Shown: positions 6,211 to 14,520, numbered from the stretch's first letter. The stretch: DNA of 16,152 nucleotides from JABFRZ01 sp036376275 (GCA_036376275.1 DASVAP010000102.1:1-16152), one strand, 5' to 3'. Made by a program: numbers and translations. Notes: generated by a model from the sequence alone, not told the origin.

Positions 6211-7902
6211 TTACCGCCTGTGGAGCTTCTCCAGACCGGCCATTGCCTTCTCCGCCTCCCTCGCCCTTCGGCGCAGATCCACGAGGGCGCGCGCGCCGCC
6301 CTCCCGCGCTGGGGCGGCGATCAGCTCGGGGAGCGCGTGCAGCCCACCACGGGCCTCGATGGCCTCGACCACGCCCTTGCCGGGGGTCGTGAGGTCGTGC
6401 AGCGCGACGAGGGAAGCAGCGACCAGCGAGCGCTGGAACTCGCCAGCGGCCGAGGCCTCCAGGCAACCCGCCAGCTCGTCACCGGGCGTACCGCTCAGGT
6501 GGCGTCGCGCGTCGCCTCCAAAGGCAAGGTCGGTCAGGTCGTCAAGGGCCTCGGAGACCTCGGCCGGGGTCGAGCCCACGGACATCAGAGCCGTGGCCGC
6601 TCCGCCGAGGTCCTGGAGGGCACGGAAGTCCTTGCGGCGCGCCGGGTTCGCCCAGCCCTGGAGGTCCTCCACCAGACGACTCCCTCCGGCGAGCTGCAGG
6701 AGCCAGCCGAAGATCGAGCACTTGCGGACCTTCGCCGGCATCAGCCAGCTGGCGAGGTTCGTCCAGTAGCGACGGATCAGGAGCAGCTCCTGCGTGTCCC
6801 TGAGCTGACCCGGGTTGGCGGGATCGGGCTCCTGCAGCCCGCTTCGTGCCGACCCCGTGCCGTCGATGTTGATGTTCACGAAGTGGTGCCAGGTCGAGTC
6901 CACGGCCGCCCTTCCGACTCCGGCCCGGTGACCGTCGTAAGCTCCCACGACCCCGAAGGCGCGTGGGTCGGGGATCGCGCTCTTGCCTGGGAAGGCCCCG
7001 CCATAGGTCACTCCGAAGGCGATGACCTCCGGAGCCAGTCGCGCCGGCGAACCTGCCTCCCTCGGCCACTCTTCGACGGGAGTTCCTCCGAGATCGAAGG
7101 TGCCTTCGAGGTTCGCCGGAACGACACATTCCCCCTCGTGCGGATGGTCCGGCAGGAACTCGATCGGCTGGTAGAGCGCACTCGTTCCAGGGACCGGAGG
7201 TGCTTGCAGGAGTGCGTGGGGCGCCGAGACCGCCGGGCTCGCGCTGCTCGCGTAGTAGCGCGGGAACGTCCGCTGCGGCACGGCATCGGACTGGTCCTCG
7301 AACTCGAACACGCCGTTCTGGCCGGGAGCGTTGGTCGTGATGCGCTTGGAGCTCCCGACCGGAGGCGCCGGTGGGAAGTACCAGTGCCGCATACCGCGCA
7401 CGCGCGGCAGGTTGCCGCTCAGCGCCGCGCCGAGGTCCTCGTGGTCGCCGGTCGCGAAGAGCCCGCCACCCGCCTGCATGAACCTGGCCAGGACGTCGAC
7501 CTCGGCCTTGGGCAGATTCCCCATCTGCCCCGGAACGCCAGCCGAGGCGGTTCCGATCCCGAACAAGAAGACGACGTCGTACTTCGCGGTCGTCACCGTG
7601 CTGTCGAACGTGAAGTTCTGGAGATCCGCATCCGGATCGGTCCCGCGACTCGCGGTGATCACGCTGGGGAGCATGCCGTGGATGGACGTGGTCTTGACCG
7701 TGTTGACGAACTGACTGAGGCCGAAGCCGCTGGCGGCTCCGAAGCGGAGTCCGTCCGTGACCACGAGGATGCGGGGCGTGCACTCGCGCAGGAAACGGAT
7801 CACGACGGGGTCGAACGGCCTGGGCCAGAGGATCGGGCGGACGTCGATCGGTCGGGGAAGAGGGAAGGGCGCGATGCCGTGGTCGGGAACGGGCTGGGTC
7901 AT
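6211..7902 (-). CDS. Rossmann-like, probably GATase1/ThuA-superfamily protein of unknown function
   Basis: The protein has 563 residues and no signal peptide. After a Pro-rich start, RILVVTDG (44-51) opens a Rossmann-like fold. YDVVFLFGIG (108-117) and a helix-strand unit VDVLARFMQAGGGLFATGDH (135-154) follow, then EDLGAALSGNLPRVRGMRHW. A late segment (316-343) runs AFGVVGAYDGHRAGVG then RAAVDSTWHHFVN, like the closing strand of glutamine-amidotransferase-like or ThuA-like proteins. I see no classic Cys-His-Glu triad, so an amidotransferase activity is not supported. Residues about 395-563 are helical and rich in Leu and Ala, without a recognised domain. The start is secure: AAGGAGGAG lies 10 bases upstream of the ATG at 7902, the only consensus Shine-Dalgarno in the window. 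GC is visibly lower than in the neighbours, which may indicate acquisition by transfer. It stands alone, divergent from the lipoprotein operon. Function unknown. Confidence 0.82.
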   Translation of the reverse strand: MTQPVPDHGIAPFPLPRPIDVRPILWPRPFDPVVIRFLRECTPRILVVTDGLRFGAASGFGLSQFVNTVKTTSIHGMLPSVITASRGTDPDADLQNFTFDSTVTTAKYDVVFLFGIGTASAGVPGQMGNLPKAEVDVLARFMQAGGGLFATGDHEDLGAALSGNLPRVRGMRHWYFPPAPPVGSSKRITTNAPGQNGVFEFEDQSDAVPQRTFPRYYASSASPAVSAPHALLQAPPVPGTSALYQPIEFLPDHPHEGECVVPANLEGTFDLGGTPVEEWPREAGSPARLAPEVIAFGVTYGGAFPGKSAIPDPRAFGVVGAYDGHRAGVGRAAVDSTWHHFVNINIDGTGSARSGLQEPDPANPGQLRDTQELLLIRRYWTNLASWLMPAKVRKCSIFGWLLQLAGGSRLVEDLQGWANPARRKDFRALQDLGGAATALMSVGSTPAEVSEALDDLTDLAFGGDARRHLSGTPGDELAGCLEASAAGEFQRSLVAASLVALHDLTTPGKGVVEAIEARGGLHALPELIAAPAREGGARALVDLRRRAREAEKAMAGLEKLHRR

Positions 7903-7910
7903 GACGAGAT

Positions 7911-7920
7911 GGCTCCTCCT
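7911..7920 (-). promoter_or_regulatory. Consensus Shine-Dalgarno of the GATase-like gene
   Basis: On the minus strand the sequence reads AAGGAGGAG followed by about 10 bases and the ATG at 7902. This is a near-perfect complement to the 16S anti-Shine-Dalgarno and fixes the start. The other genes in the window have weak or no such site. Confidence 0.75.
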
Positions 7921-8043
7921 TGGGCAGCTCGGTCGAGATGAAGAACGACGCGGCGCCCACGGCCCGCCAGTCTCCTCTTGGTTCCCGAGTCGGACTGGAG
8001 AGTGAATGACCTGGCGAGCCCCGTGGCGGTCGAGCGACGGTGG

Positions 8044-8070
8044 TAGGCCGATCTGCGCTCGGCCTATACT
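8044..8070 (+). promoter_or_regulatory. Promoter with an operator-like dyad upstream of the three-gene operon
   Basis: TATACT at 8065-8070 matches the -10 consensus at five of six positions and is 8 bases before the ATG at 8079. TAGGCCGA (8044-8051) and TCGGCCTA (8059-8066) form a perfect 8-bp inverted repeat with a 7-base centre, and the right arm runs into the -10 box. A repressor bound there would block RNA polymerase. No good -35 hexamer is visible at the usual distance, so an activator or an alternative sigma factor may be needed. Any transcript would be leaderless or nearly so. The symmetry is seen directly; the regulation is inferred. Confidence 0.5.
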
Positions 8071-8078
8071 CCCCCGCG

Positions 8079-9812
8079 ATGCGGCTCCACGCGCTCGCCC
8101 TCGGCTGGGCCCCGCTCGCGGCCCTGGCCGGGTGCGGGGGCGGCCCGACGCACTCGGTGCTGCTCGTGACGCTCGACACCGTGCGCGCCGACGCGCTCGG
8201 GGCCTACGGGCGCGCGCCGTCGGTCACGCCGCACCTCGACCGGCTGGCGCAGGAGGGCGTGGTCTTCGACGCCGCCTACGCGGTGGCGCCGCTGACGCTG
8301 CCGAGTCACGCCTCGATGCTCACCGGGCTCTTCCCGCCGCGCCACGGGGTGCGCGACAACGGCCTGGCGGCCCTGCCGCAGGCGGCCACGACGCTGGCGG
8401 AGCGCGCGCAGGCGGCCGGCTTCCAGACGGCGGCGTTCCTGGGCTCGGCGGTGCTCGACCAGGGCTTCGGGCTGGAGCAGGGCTTCGAGGTCTACGAGCC
8501 GCCCCGGCGGCGCTTCTACGGCGGGCCGAGCATGGGCTACGCCGAGCGTCCGGCGCACGAGGTCGTGGCGCGCGCGCTCGACTGGCTGCGCGGGCGCGAC
8601 CGGGCGCGGCCCTTCCTCCTGTGGGTCCACCTGTGGGACGCGCACGCGCCCTACACGCCGACGCCCGAGCTGCTGGCGCGCGCCGGCGGCGACCCCTACC
8701 TGGGCGAGGTGGCGGCCGTCGACCTCGCGCTCGGGCGCCTGCTGGGCGCGCTGCGCGCGGAGGGGCTCGAGGACGACACGCTGGTGATCGCCGTGGCTGA
8801 CCACGGCGAGGCCTTCGGCGAGCACGGCGAGGTCTCCCACGGCCCCTACGTGTGGAACACGACCCTGCGCGTGCCGCTGATCCTGCGCCTGCCGGGCGGG
8901 AAGCGCGCCGGGACGCGCGTCGGCGCGGTGGCCAGCGTGGCCGACGTGCACCCGACGGCGCTGGCGGCGATGGGGCTCACGCCCGAGCCGGACGGGCGTA
9001 TCGACGGGCACAGCGTGTACCGGAAGTCCCCTCCCGCCGAGCGCGGCGCCTACTTCGAGTCCTACTACGGGCACCTGAACTTCGGCTGGCACCCCCTCAG
9101 CGGCTGGATCGACGGCACGGGCAAGCTCGTGCACGCTCCGACCGAGCTGTACTTCGAGACGGGCGACCGCGACGAGGCCGGGAACCTGGCGCCCGTGCGC
9201 GGCCCGCGCCTGGCCGAGCTGCACGCCGCGATCGCGGCGGCGGCCGGGCGGCCGGCGCTCGCGCGCGACGCCGAGGGGCTCGATCCGGAGCTCAGGCGCT
9301 CGCTGCAGGCCATCGGCTACGCGGCCTTCGCCGACGAGCACGTGCGCGTGCCGGGGCCGCTGGAGAAGCTGCCCCTTCCGGATCCGCACGAGCGCGTGGG
9401 CGAGCTGGCGCGCTTCCAGCGCGCCGAGGGCCTGTTCGCGGCGCAGCGCTACGGCGAGGCCGAGCGCGAGCTGCGCGCGCTGGTGGACGAGAACCCCGCC
9501 AACCCCTTCGCCTGGGACCGCCTCGCGCTGTGCCTGATGCGCCAGGACCGCCACAAGGAGGCCCTGGCGGCGCTCGAGCGCGTGCTGGCGCTCGCCGCGG
9601 GCAACGCGGACACCTGGAACTACGTCGGCGCGTGCCAGATCGTGGCCGGCGCCGAGGACAAGGCCCTGGCGGCCTTCACGCACGCGCTGGAGCTCGACCC
9701 GAACCACGTGCACGCGCTCAAGGGCATCGTGCACGTGCTGGAGGCGGCCGGGCTCGGCGAGCGCGCCGCGCCCTTCCAGGCGCGCTTCGAGGCGGTGCAG
9801 GCGCGGCCGTGA
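8079..9812 (+). CDS. Sulfatase-fold (Thr-type) lipoprotein with C-terminal TPR repeats, copy 1
   Basis: The protein has 577 residues from the ATG at 8079. The lipobox LAGC19 follows a hydrophobic signal segment, so it is a lipoprotein exposed outside the inner membrane. Residues about 26-415 carry the alkaline-phosphatase-superfamily fold: VLLVTLDT (27-34) with Asp33, the nucleophile segment T73-LPSHASMLTG, WVHLWDAHAPY (182-192), ADHGEAFGEHG (240-250) with Asp241/His242, and GYAA near 413. The Cys/Ser-x-Pro-x-Arg signature of formylglycine sulfatases is replaced by T-L-P-S-H, so sulfatase activity is doubtful. Thr nucleophiles are known in the related LtaS/EptA phosphotransferases. Residues about 441-575 form about three TPR repeats, such as RYGEAERELRALVDENPANP. 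It heads a three-gene operon; its stop overlaps the next GTG. The nearest upstream in-frame start, GTG 8040, lies before the -10 box, so 8079 is preferred. Substrate unknown. Confidence 0.88.
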   Translation: MRLHALALGWAPLAALAGCGGGPTHSVLLVTLDTVRADALGAYGRAPSVTPHLDRLAQEGVVFDAAYAVAPLTLPSHASMLTGLFPPRHGVRDNGLAALPQAATTLAERAQAAGFQTAAFLGSAVLDQGFGLEQGFEVYEPPRRRFYGGPSMGYAERPAHEVVARALDWLRGRDRARPFLLWVHLWDAHAPYTPTPELLARAGGDPYLGEVAAVDLALGRLLGALRAEGLEDDTLVIAVADHGEAFGEHGEVSHGPYVWNTTLRVPLILRLPGGKRAGTRVGAVASVADVHPTALAAMGLTPEPDGRIDGHSVYRKSPPAERGAYFESYYGHLNFGWHPLSGWIDGTGKLVHAPTELYFETGDRDEAGNLAPVRGPRLAELHAAIAAAAGRPALARDAEGLDPELRRSLQAIGYAAFADEHVRVPGPLEKLPLPDPHERVGELARFQRAEGLFAAQRYGEAERELRALVDENPANPFAWDRLALCLMRQDRHKEALAALERVLALAAGNADTWNYVGACQIVAGAEDKALAAFTHALELDPNHVHALKGIVHVLEAAGLGERAAPFQARFEAVQARP

Positions 9813-11512
9813 GGCGCGGGACGCTCATCGGCCTCGCGGCGGCGCTCCTCGGCTGCGGCGGGGCGCGCGAGGGGGCGCCGCCGCGCTCGGTGCTGCTCGT
9901 GACGCTCGACACGACGCGCCCCGACGCGCTCTCTTGCTACGGCGGGCCGCCGGGCAACACGCCCGTGCTCGCTTCACTCGCGGCCGAGGCGCTGCTGTTC
10001 GAGAACGCCTACACGCCGGCACCGATCACGCTCAGCGCGCACGCCTCGCTCCTGACCGGGCTCTACCCGCTGCGCCACGGGCTGCGCGACAACGGCATCG
10101 CCGCGCTCGACCCGGCGGCGCACACCCTGGCCGAGGCGGCGCGCGCGGCCGGGGTGCAGACGGCGGCCTTCGTCGGCGCGGTCGTGCTCGACCGCGCGCT
10201 CGGGCTCGACCAGGGCTTCGAGCTCTACGAGGGCCCCGAGAAGCGGCGCAGCACGAGCGGGCACCCGACCGAGCGGCCCGCACGCGAGGTCATCGATTCC
10301 GCGCTGGCCTGGCTCGGCGCGCGCGACCGCACGCGCCCGTTCCTCGCCTGGGTGCACCTCTACGACCCGCACCATCCCTACGAGCCGCGCGCGATGCCGG
10401 CCGGCAAGAACGGCGAGCGCGAGCGCTACCTGGCCGAGGTGCACGAGGTCGACGCCGAGCTCGGGCGCCTGTTCGACGCGCTGCGCGCCGACGGGACCTG
10501 GAGCGAGACCTTCGTGTGCGTCACGTCCGACCACGGCGAGGCCTTCGGCGAGCACCAGGAGCTGACCCACGGCGCCTTCGCCTGGAACACGACGCTGCGC
10601 GTGCCGCTGCTCCTGCGCGCACCCGACGGCTGGCGCCGGGGCGAGCGCACGGACGAGCTCGTGAGCCTGGTCGACCTGGCGCCGACCCTGGCGCAGGTGC
10701 TGGGCGTCACGCTGCCGGGCGAGCTCGACGGGCGCTCGCTGCTGCAACCGCGCGGGAACGCGGGGCTCTACTTCGAGACCTACACCGGCTACCTCGCCTT
10801 CGGCTGGAGCCCGCTGGCCGGCTGGATCGACGCGCGCGGCAAGTACGTGCACAGCTCGCGTCCGGAGCTCTTCGACCTCGCGCGCGACCCGGGCGAGGAG
10901 CGGAACCTCCTGGCCAGCGGCGCGGCCGACGGCGAGTCCTACCGCGCCGCGATCGGAGCCCTGGCCGAGCGGCCGGCGCTGCTCGGCCTGGACGCGGCCG
11001 CCGCGCTCGACGCCGAGCTGCGCGCCGGGATCCAGGCCCTCGGCTACGCGGCCGTCGAGGCGGGCGAGGGCGCCTTCCCCCATCCGCTCGCGGAGAGCGC
11101 GCGCCCGAGCCCGCACGAGCGCGTCGGGGTGTGGCGCGAGTCGATGGTGGCGAAGGAGCGCATGAACCGCGGGCGCGTCGACGAGGCGGCCGAGATCCTG
11201 GCGCGCCTGGTCGCCACCGATCCGCAGAACCCGTTCCTGCGCAGCGAGCTGGCCACGGCCCTGATGCGGCTGAAGCGCCACGCCGAGGCGCTCGCGGCGC
11301 TGCGCCCGCTGGCCGAGGGCGACGCGGAGGGCCCGGCCGCGCACCCGCAGGTCTTCTACAAGCTCGGGGTGTGCGCCGCGAAGCTCGGGCAGCGCGAGGA
11401 GGCCCTGGCCTGGCTCGCGCGCGCGGTCGAGCTGGCGCCGGGCGAGGAGCGCTTCCGCGCCAGGCTCGAGGCGCTGCGCGCGGGCACGAGCGCGGCGGAG
11501 GACGACGAGTGA
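9809..11512 (+). CDS. Sulfatase-fold (Thr-type) lipoprotein with C-terminal TPR repeats, copy 2
   Basis: The protein has 567 residues from a GTG at 9809 that overlaps the previous stop as GTGA. The lipobox LLGC16 is a good match. The fold markers are SVLLVTLDTTRPDA (27-40) with Asp34, nucleophile segment T74-LSAHASLLTG, WVHLYDPHHPY (181-191), SDHGEAFGEHQ (240-250) with Asp241/His242, and GWIDARGKYVH. Again Thr replaces the formylglycine Cys, and the usual Arg two residues after Pro is His78. A short conserved linker, FPHPLAES followed by PSPHERVG, joins the fold to a C-terminal TPR-like region (about 440-555) with VDEAAEILARLVATDPQNP and QREEALAWLARAVELAPGEE. The tail SAAEDDE is acidic. Its domain plan matches copies 1 and 3, so it arose by tandem duplication. 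Translational coupling should keep the products in fixed proportion. Confidence 0.88.
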   Translation: MRRGTLIGLAAALLGCGGAREGAPPRSVLLVTLDTTRPDALSCYGGPPGNTPVLASLAAEALLFENAYTPAPITLSAHASLLTGLYPLRHGLRDNGIAALDPAAHTLAEAARAAGVQTAAFVGAVVLDRALGLDQGFELYEGPEKRRSTSGHPTERPAREVIDSALAWLGARDRTRPFLAWVHLYDPHHPYEPRAMPAGKNGERERYLAEVHEVDAELGRLFDALRADGTWSETFVCVTSDHGEAFGEHQELTHGAFAWNTTLRVPLLLRAPDGWRRGERTDELVSLVDLAPTLAQVLGVTLPGELDGRSLLQPRGNAGLYFETYTGYLAFGWSPLAGWIDARGKYVHSSRPELFDLARDPGEERNLLASGAADGESYRAAIGALAERPALLGLDAAAALDAELRAGIQALGYAAVEAGEGAFPHPLAESARPSPHERVGVWRESMVAKERMNRGRVDEAAEILARLVATDPQNPFLRSELATALMRLKRHAEALAALRPLAEGDAEGPAAHPQVFYKLGVCAAKLGQREEALAWLARAVELAPGEERFRARLEALRAGTSAAEDDE

Positions 11513-13233
11513 AGCGCCTGGCACTCCTCGCGCTGCTCGGGACCGCCTGCGGGCGCGGCGAGGCCCCGCGTCACTCGGTGCTGCTCGTCACGCTCGACAC
11601 GACGCGCACCGACGCGCTCGGCTGCTACGGCAACCCGGAGCCGACCTCGCCCGCGCTCGACGCCCTGGCGCGCGAGGGCGTGCTCTTCGAGGCGGCCCAC
11701 ACCGTGATGGCGCTGACGCTGCCGGCCCACGCCTCGATGCTGACCGGGCTCTTCCCGCTGCGTCACGGGCTGCGCGACAACGGCGTGGCGGCCCTGCCGG
11801 AGTCGGCCGCGACCGTGGCGACGCGCGCGCGCGCGGCCGGGATCGACACGGCAGCCTTCGTCAGCTCGGTCGTGCTGGACGACGACTTCGGCCTGGCGCA
11901 CGGCTTCGCGACCTACTCGGTGCCCGAGCGGCGCGGCGCGGCCGAGCGCGCCCACGGCGCCGAGCGCCCGGCGCGCGCCACGATCGACGCGGCCCTGGCC
12001 TGGCTCGCCGGGCGCGACGCGGCGCGGCCGTTCTTCCTGTGGGTGCACCTCTACGACCCGCACCATCCCTACGCGCCGCCGCCGGAGTTCCGCGGCTTCT
12101 CGACGCCCTACCTGGGCGAGGTGGCGGCCATGGACCACGAGCTCGGGCGCCTGTTCGAGGCCCTGAGGACCGGCGGACTCTGGGACGAGACCTTCGTGCT
12201 GGCCCTGGCGGACCACGGCGAGGCCTTCGGCGAGCACGGCGAGATCACGCACGGGACCTTCGTCTACCAGACGACGCTGCGCATCCCGCTGATCGCGCGC
12301 TGGCCGGCCGGAGCGGGCGCGCGCGCGCCCGGGACGAGAACGCCCGGGACGAGATCAGGCGAGCTCGTCAGCGCGGTCGACGTCGCCCCGACCGTGGCCG
12401 AGGCGCTCGGGCTCGCGCCACTCGACGGCCTCGACGGCGCCAGCTTCTTCGCGCGCGCGCTGCCGGCCGAGCGCGGCGTCTACTTCGAGTCCTACTACGG
12501 CTTCCTCTCCTGCGGCTGGAGCCCGCTCGCCGGCTGGATGGACGCGCGCGGCAAGTACATCCACAGCTCCGAGCCGGAGCTCTACGACTGGCGCACCGAT
12601 CCGGGCGAGGCGCGCGATCTCGCGCGCGAGCGCGCGGGCGAGCTCGGACGCTACCGCGACGCGATCGGACGCCTGGCGGAGGCGCCGGCCCTGGCGGTCG
12701 AGGCCATCGGGGCCGAGGGCGGGATGCTCGAGGCCATCCAGGGCCTGGGCTACGCCGGCGCGAGCGAGGCGGGCGACGAGCTGCCGCACCCGCTGGCGGA
12801 GAGCACGCTGCCGAGCCCGCGCTCGCAGGCCGGCTTCTTCCGCGCGCAGGCGCGCGCCCAGGAGCTGGCCGCGGCCGGCGACACGGCCGGCGCGGCGGCG
12901 GTGTACGAGGAGGTGCTGCGCGCCTCGCCGGGGAACTTCTTCGCGCTGGACGAGCTCGGCACGCTCTACCTCGAGCTCGGGCGCCCGGCCGAGGCGGTCG
13001 AGATCCTCGCGCGCCTCGCGCACGAGGCTCCGCCGCGCGGACGGCACTTCCACAAGCTCGGCATGGCCCTGATGAGCGCCAAGCGCTTCGAGGAGGCCGT
13101 GGCGCCGCTCGCGCGCGCCGTGGAGCTCACCAACGGCCGGCCGCGCTACCTGGATGCGCTGCGCGAGGTGCTGGAGAAGCTCGGGCGCGGGGCGGAGATG
13201 GGGGCGATCGAGGAGCGCTACCGGAAGCGCTGA
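11509..13233 (+). CDS. Sulfatase-fold (Thr-type) lipoprotein with C-terminal TPR repeats, copy 3
   Basis: The protein has 574 residues from a GTG at 11509, again in a GTGA overlap with the previous stop. The signal segment ends GTAC14, a weaker lipobox than in copies 1 and 2. The fold markers are VLLVTLDTTRTDAL (24-37) with Asp30, nucleophile segment T70-LPAHASMLTG, WVHLYDPHHPY (178-188), ADHGEAFGEHG (234-244) with Asp235/His236, and GWMDARGKYIHSS. A small insertion (APGTRTPGTR, 273-282) breaks the alignment with its paralogues and comes from a 15-bp tandem repeat. The linker ELPHPLAESTLPSP leads to TPR repeats (about 441-560), for example DTAGAAAVYEEVLRASPGN and PAEAVEILARLAHEAP. It ends the operon and converges on a minus-strand gene only 6 bp away. 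Substrate and activity are unknown; metal-dependent hydrolase or transferase is the family-level inference. Confidence 0.88.
   Translation: MKRLALLALLGTACGRGEAPRHSVLLVTLDTTRTDALGCYGNPEPTSPALDALAREGVLFEAAHTVMALTLPAHASMLTGLFPLRHGLRDNGVAALPESAATVATRARAAGIDTAAFVSSVVLDDDFGLAHGFATYSVPERRGAAERAHGAERPARATIDAALAWLAGRDAARPFFLWVHLYDPHHPYAPPPEFRGFSTPYLGEVAAMDHELGRLFEALRTGGLWDETFVLALADHGEAFGEHGEITHGTFVYQTTLRIPLIARWPAGAGARAPGTRTPGTRSGELVSAVDVAPTVAEALGLAPLDGLDGASFFARALPAERGVYFESYYGFLSCGWSPLAGWMDARGKYIHSSEPELYDWRTDPGEARDLARERAGELGRYRDAIGRLAEAPALAVEAIGAEGGMLEAIQGLGYAGASEAGDELPHPLAESTLPSPRSQAGFFRAQARAQELAAAGDTAGAAAVYEEVLRASPGNFFALDELGTLYLELGRPAEAVEILARLAHEAPPRGRHFHKLGMALMSAKRFEEAVAPLARAVELTNGRPRYLDALREVLEKLGRGAEMGAIEERYRKR
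12326..12354 (+). repeat. In-frame tandem microduplication inside copy 3
   Basis: CGCCCGGGACGAGA occurs at 12326-12339 and again at 12341-12354, a 15-bp period. It encodes APGTR then TPGTR. Copies 1 and 2 have nothing matching at this place, so this is likely a recent slip-strand duplication in a surface loop that leaves the frame intact. Confidence 0.8.
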
Positions 13234-13239
13234 ACGCCC

Positions 13240-14520
13240 TCAGTTCGTCCCCACCACCCCGGACACCGCCGAGCTGAGGCGCGCGTTGCCCGCCCCGGGC
13301 ACCGCCCCCAGCACGACCGCCTGCGCGCACCACGGGTTGCACACGAGCCCGAGCTGCTTCGGGATCGTCACGCCCACGCAGGCGCTGCTGGTGCTGCCCG
13401 AGACGCCCGTGTGCGTCCCAAGGCACGAGAACCCCGCGGTGTCGAGCGCGCACAGGAGCATGCGCCCGGCCTTCGACGTGCCGAAGCTCAGCCCGCTGGT
13501 GAAGCGCGGGATCGCCACGCCCGCGGGCGGGTTGACGGCGCCCGAGCCGAGGTAGCAGACCCAGGTCGACGGGCTGCGCGCGAGCCCCAGCGTGAGCGAC
13601 ACGGACCACGGCTGGCCGACGATCGCGGGCACGCTCGTCAGCGTGTCGGGGTTGGGGTGCGTGGACGAGTTGAAGGCGCCGAGCCCGGCCGGCGAGTCGA
13701 CCACCTCCTCGATCGCCATCGAGATCCCGACGCTCGGCATGGTGCAGATCGGGGGCGGTATCCCCGGCGGACAGTACCGGTCGATGATCCCGTCCATGCC
13801 CTGGCCGTCCGTCGCCGCGCAGGGCAGCGGCACGCCGCTCGAGCAGCTCCCGACGCAGGCCAGGAACGGCCAGGTCGCCGCCAGCGAGGCGCCGATCGGG
13901 TTGATCACGCCCGTCCCCAGGTCGAGGAACTTCCACGAGTAGCCGATCGGCCCGTCCGCGAAGCACACCAGGCCCCCGAAGACCACGCGGATGAAGTAGC
14001 AGTTGAAGCCGCCGAAGAAGGAGGAGCTGCGGCTGTTGCCCGGCAGCCCCGTGAGCGTCAGCACCGCCACGGCCGTGGTCGACGCCCCGCCCCAGGTCGT
14101 GTAGCCCTCGTAGAAGCCGAGCTTGACGGAGCCGCCGGGCCCGCCCGAGCCCGGCGAGAGCGCGGCCGAGCAGTAGGCGAAGACGATCGAGTTCATCAGG
14201 TCGCTGTCGTTGACGACCCCGGCGGTCGCGCCCGTGCCGGTGCCCTTGACGCCGGCCTCGAACCACTCGCAGACGCCGCCACCAGAGTCCACCCCGACGA
14301 AGCCGCCCAGGTCGAGGTTCACGAAGTCGGCCACGGTGGCCGCGCTGCGGTTCACCGGCGCCGCGCCGCGCGTCCAGGTGCCGGTGGCGAGATCGAACGT
14401 GACCGAGCGCACCGGGCGCGGAGCCCGCGCGAAGTGCCCGCCGCGGGGGGACTGGGCCGCGCCCGCCGCGGAGGCGGAGGCCAGGACGAGGAGCACGAGG
14501 AGCGGCAGGAAGGGTCGCAT
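13240..14520 (-). CDS. Secreted Cys-rich protein of unknown function
   Basis: The protein has 426 residues from the ATG at 14520. A signal peptide MRPFLPLLVLLVLASASAAG is clear, with cleavage near AGA-AQ at 21-23. The mature part is rich in Gly, Ser, Thr and Val and contains 15 Cys residues, mainly clustered at 222-259 and 357-398, which suggests disulfides outside the cell. TDGQGMDGIIDRYC (237-250) resembles an Asp-rich calcium-binding loop. The C-terminal 130 residues (IVGQPWSVSLTLGLARSPST..., GLVCNPWCAQ) are reminiscent of a beta-rich terminal domain seen on many secreted planctomycete proteins, but this is a loose resemblance. There is no catalytic motif. No clear Shine-Dalgarno precedes the start. 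The gene converges on the lipoprotein operon, with 6 bp between the stops and no obvious terminator. Confidence 0.8.
   Translation of the reverse strand: MRPFLPLLVLLVLASASAAGAAQSPRGGHFARAPRPVRSVTFDLATGTWTRGAAPVNRSAATVADFVNLDLGGFVGVDSGGGVCEWFEAGVKGTGTGATAGVVNDSDLMNSIVFAYCSAALSPGSGGPGGSVKLGFYEGYTTWGGASTTAVAVLTLTGLPGNSRSSSFFGGFNCYFIRVVFGGLVCFADGPIGYSWKFLDLGTGVINPIGASLAATWPFLACVGSCSSGVPLPCAATDGQGMDGIIDRYCPPGIPPPICTMPSVGISMAIEEVVDSPAGLGAFNSSTHPNPDTLTSVPAIVGQPWSVSLTLGLARSPSTWVCYLGSGAVNPPAGVAIPRFTSGLSFGTSKAGRMLLCALDTAGFSCLGTHTGVSGSTSSACVGVTIPKQLGLVCNPWCAQAVVLGAVPGAGNARLSSAVSGVVGTN

Noticed and set aside
8040..8078. Upstream GTG start for copy 1
   Set aside because: It precedes the likely -10 box and would bury the lipoprotein signal peptide.
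8079..13233. Annotation of the three lipoproteins as ordinary arylsulfatases
   Set aside because: All three lack the Cys or Ser and the Arg of the formylglycine signature.
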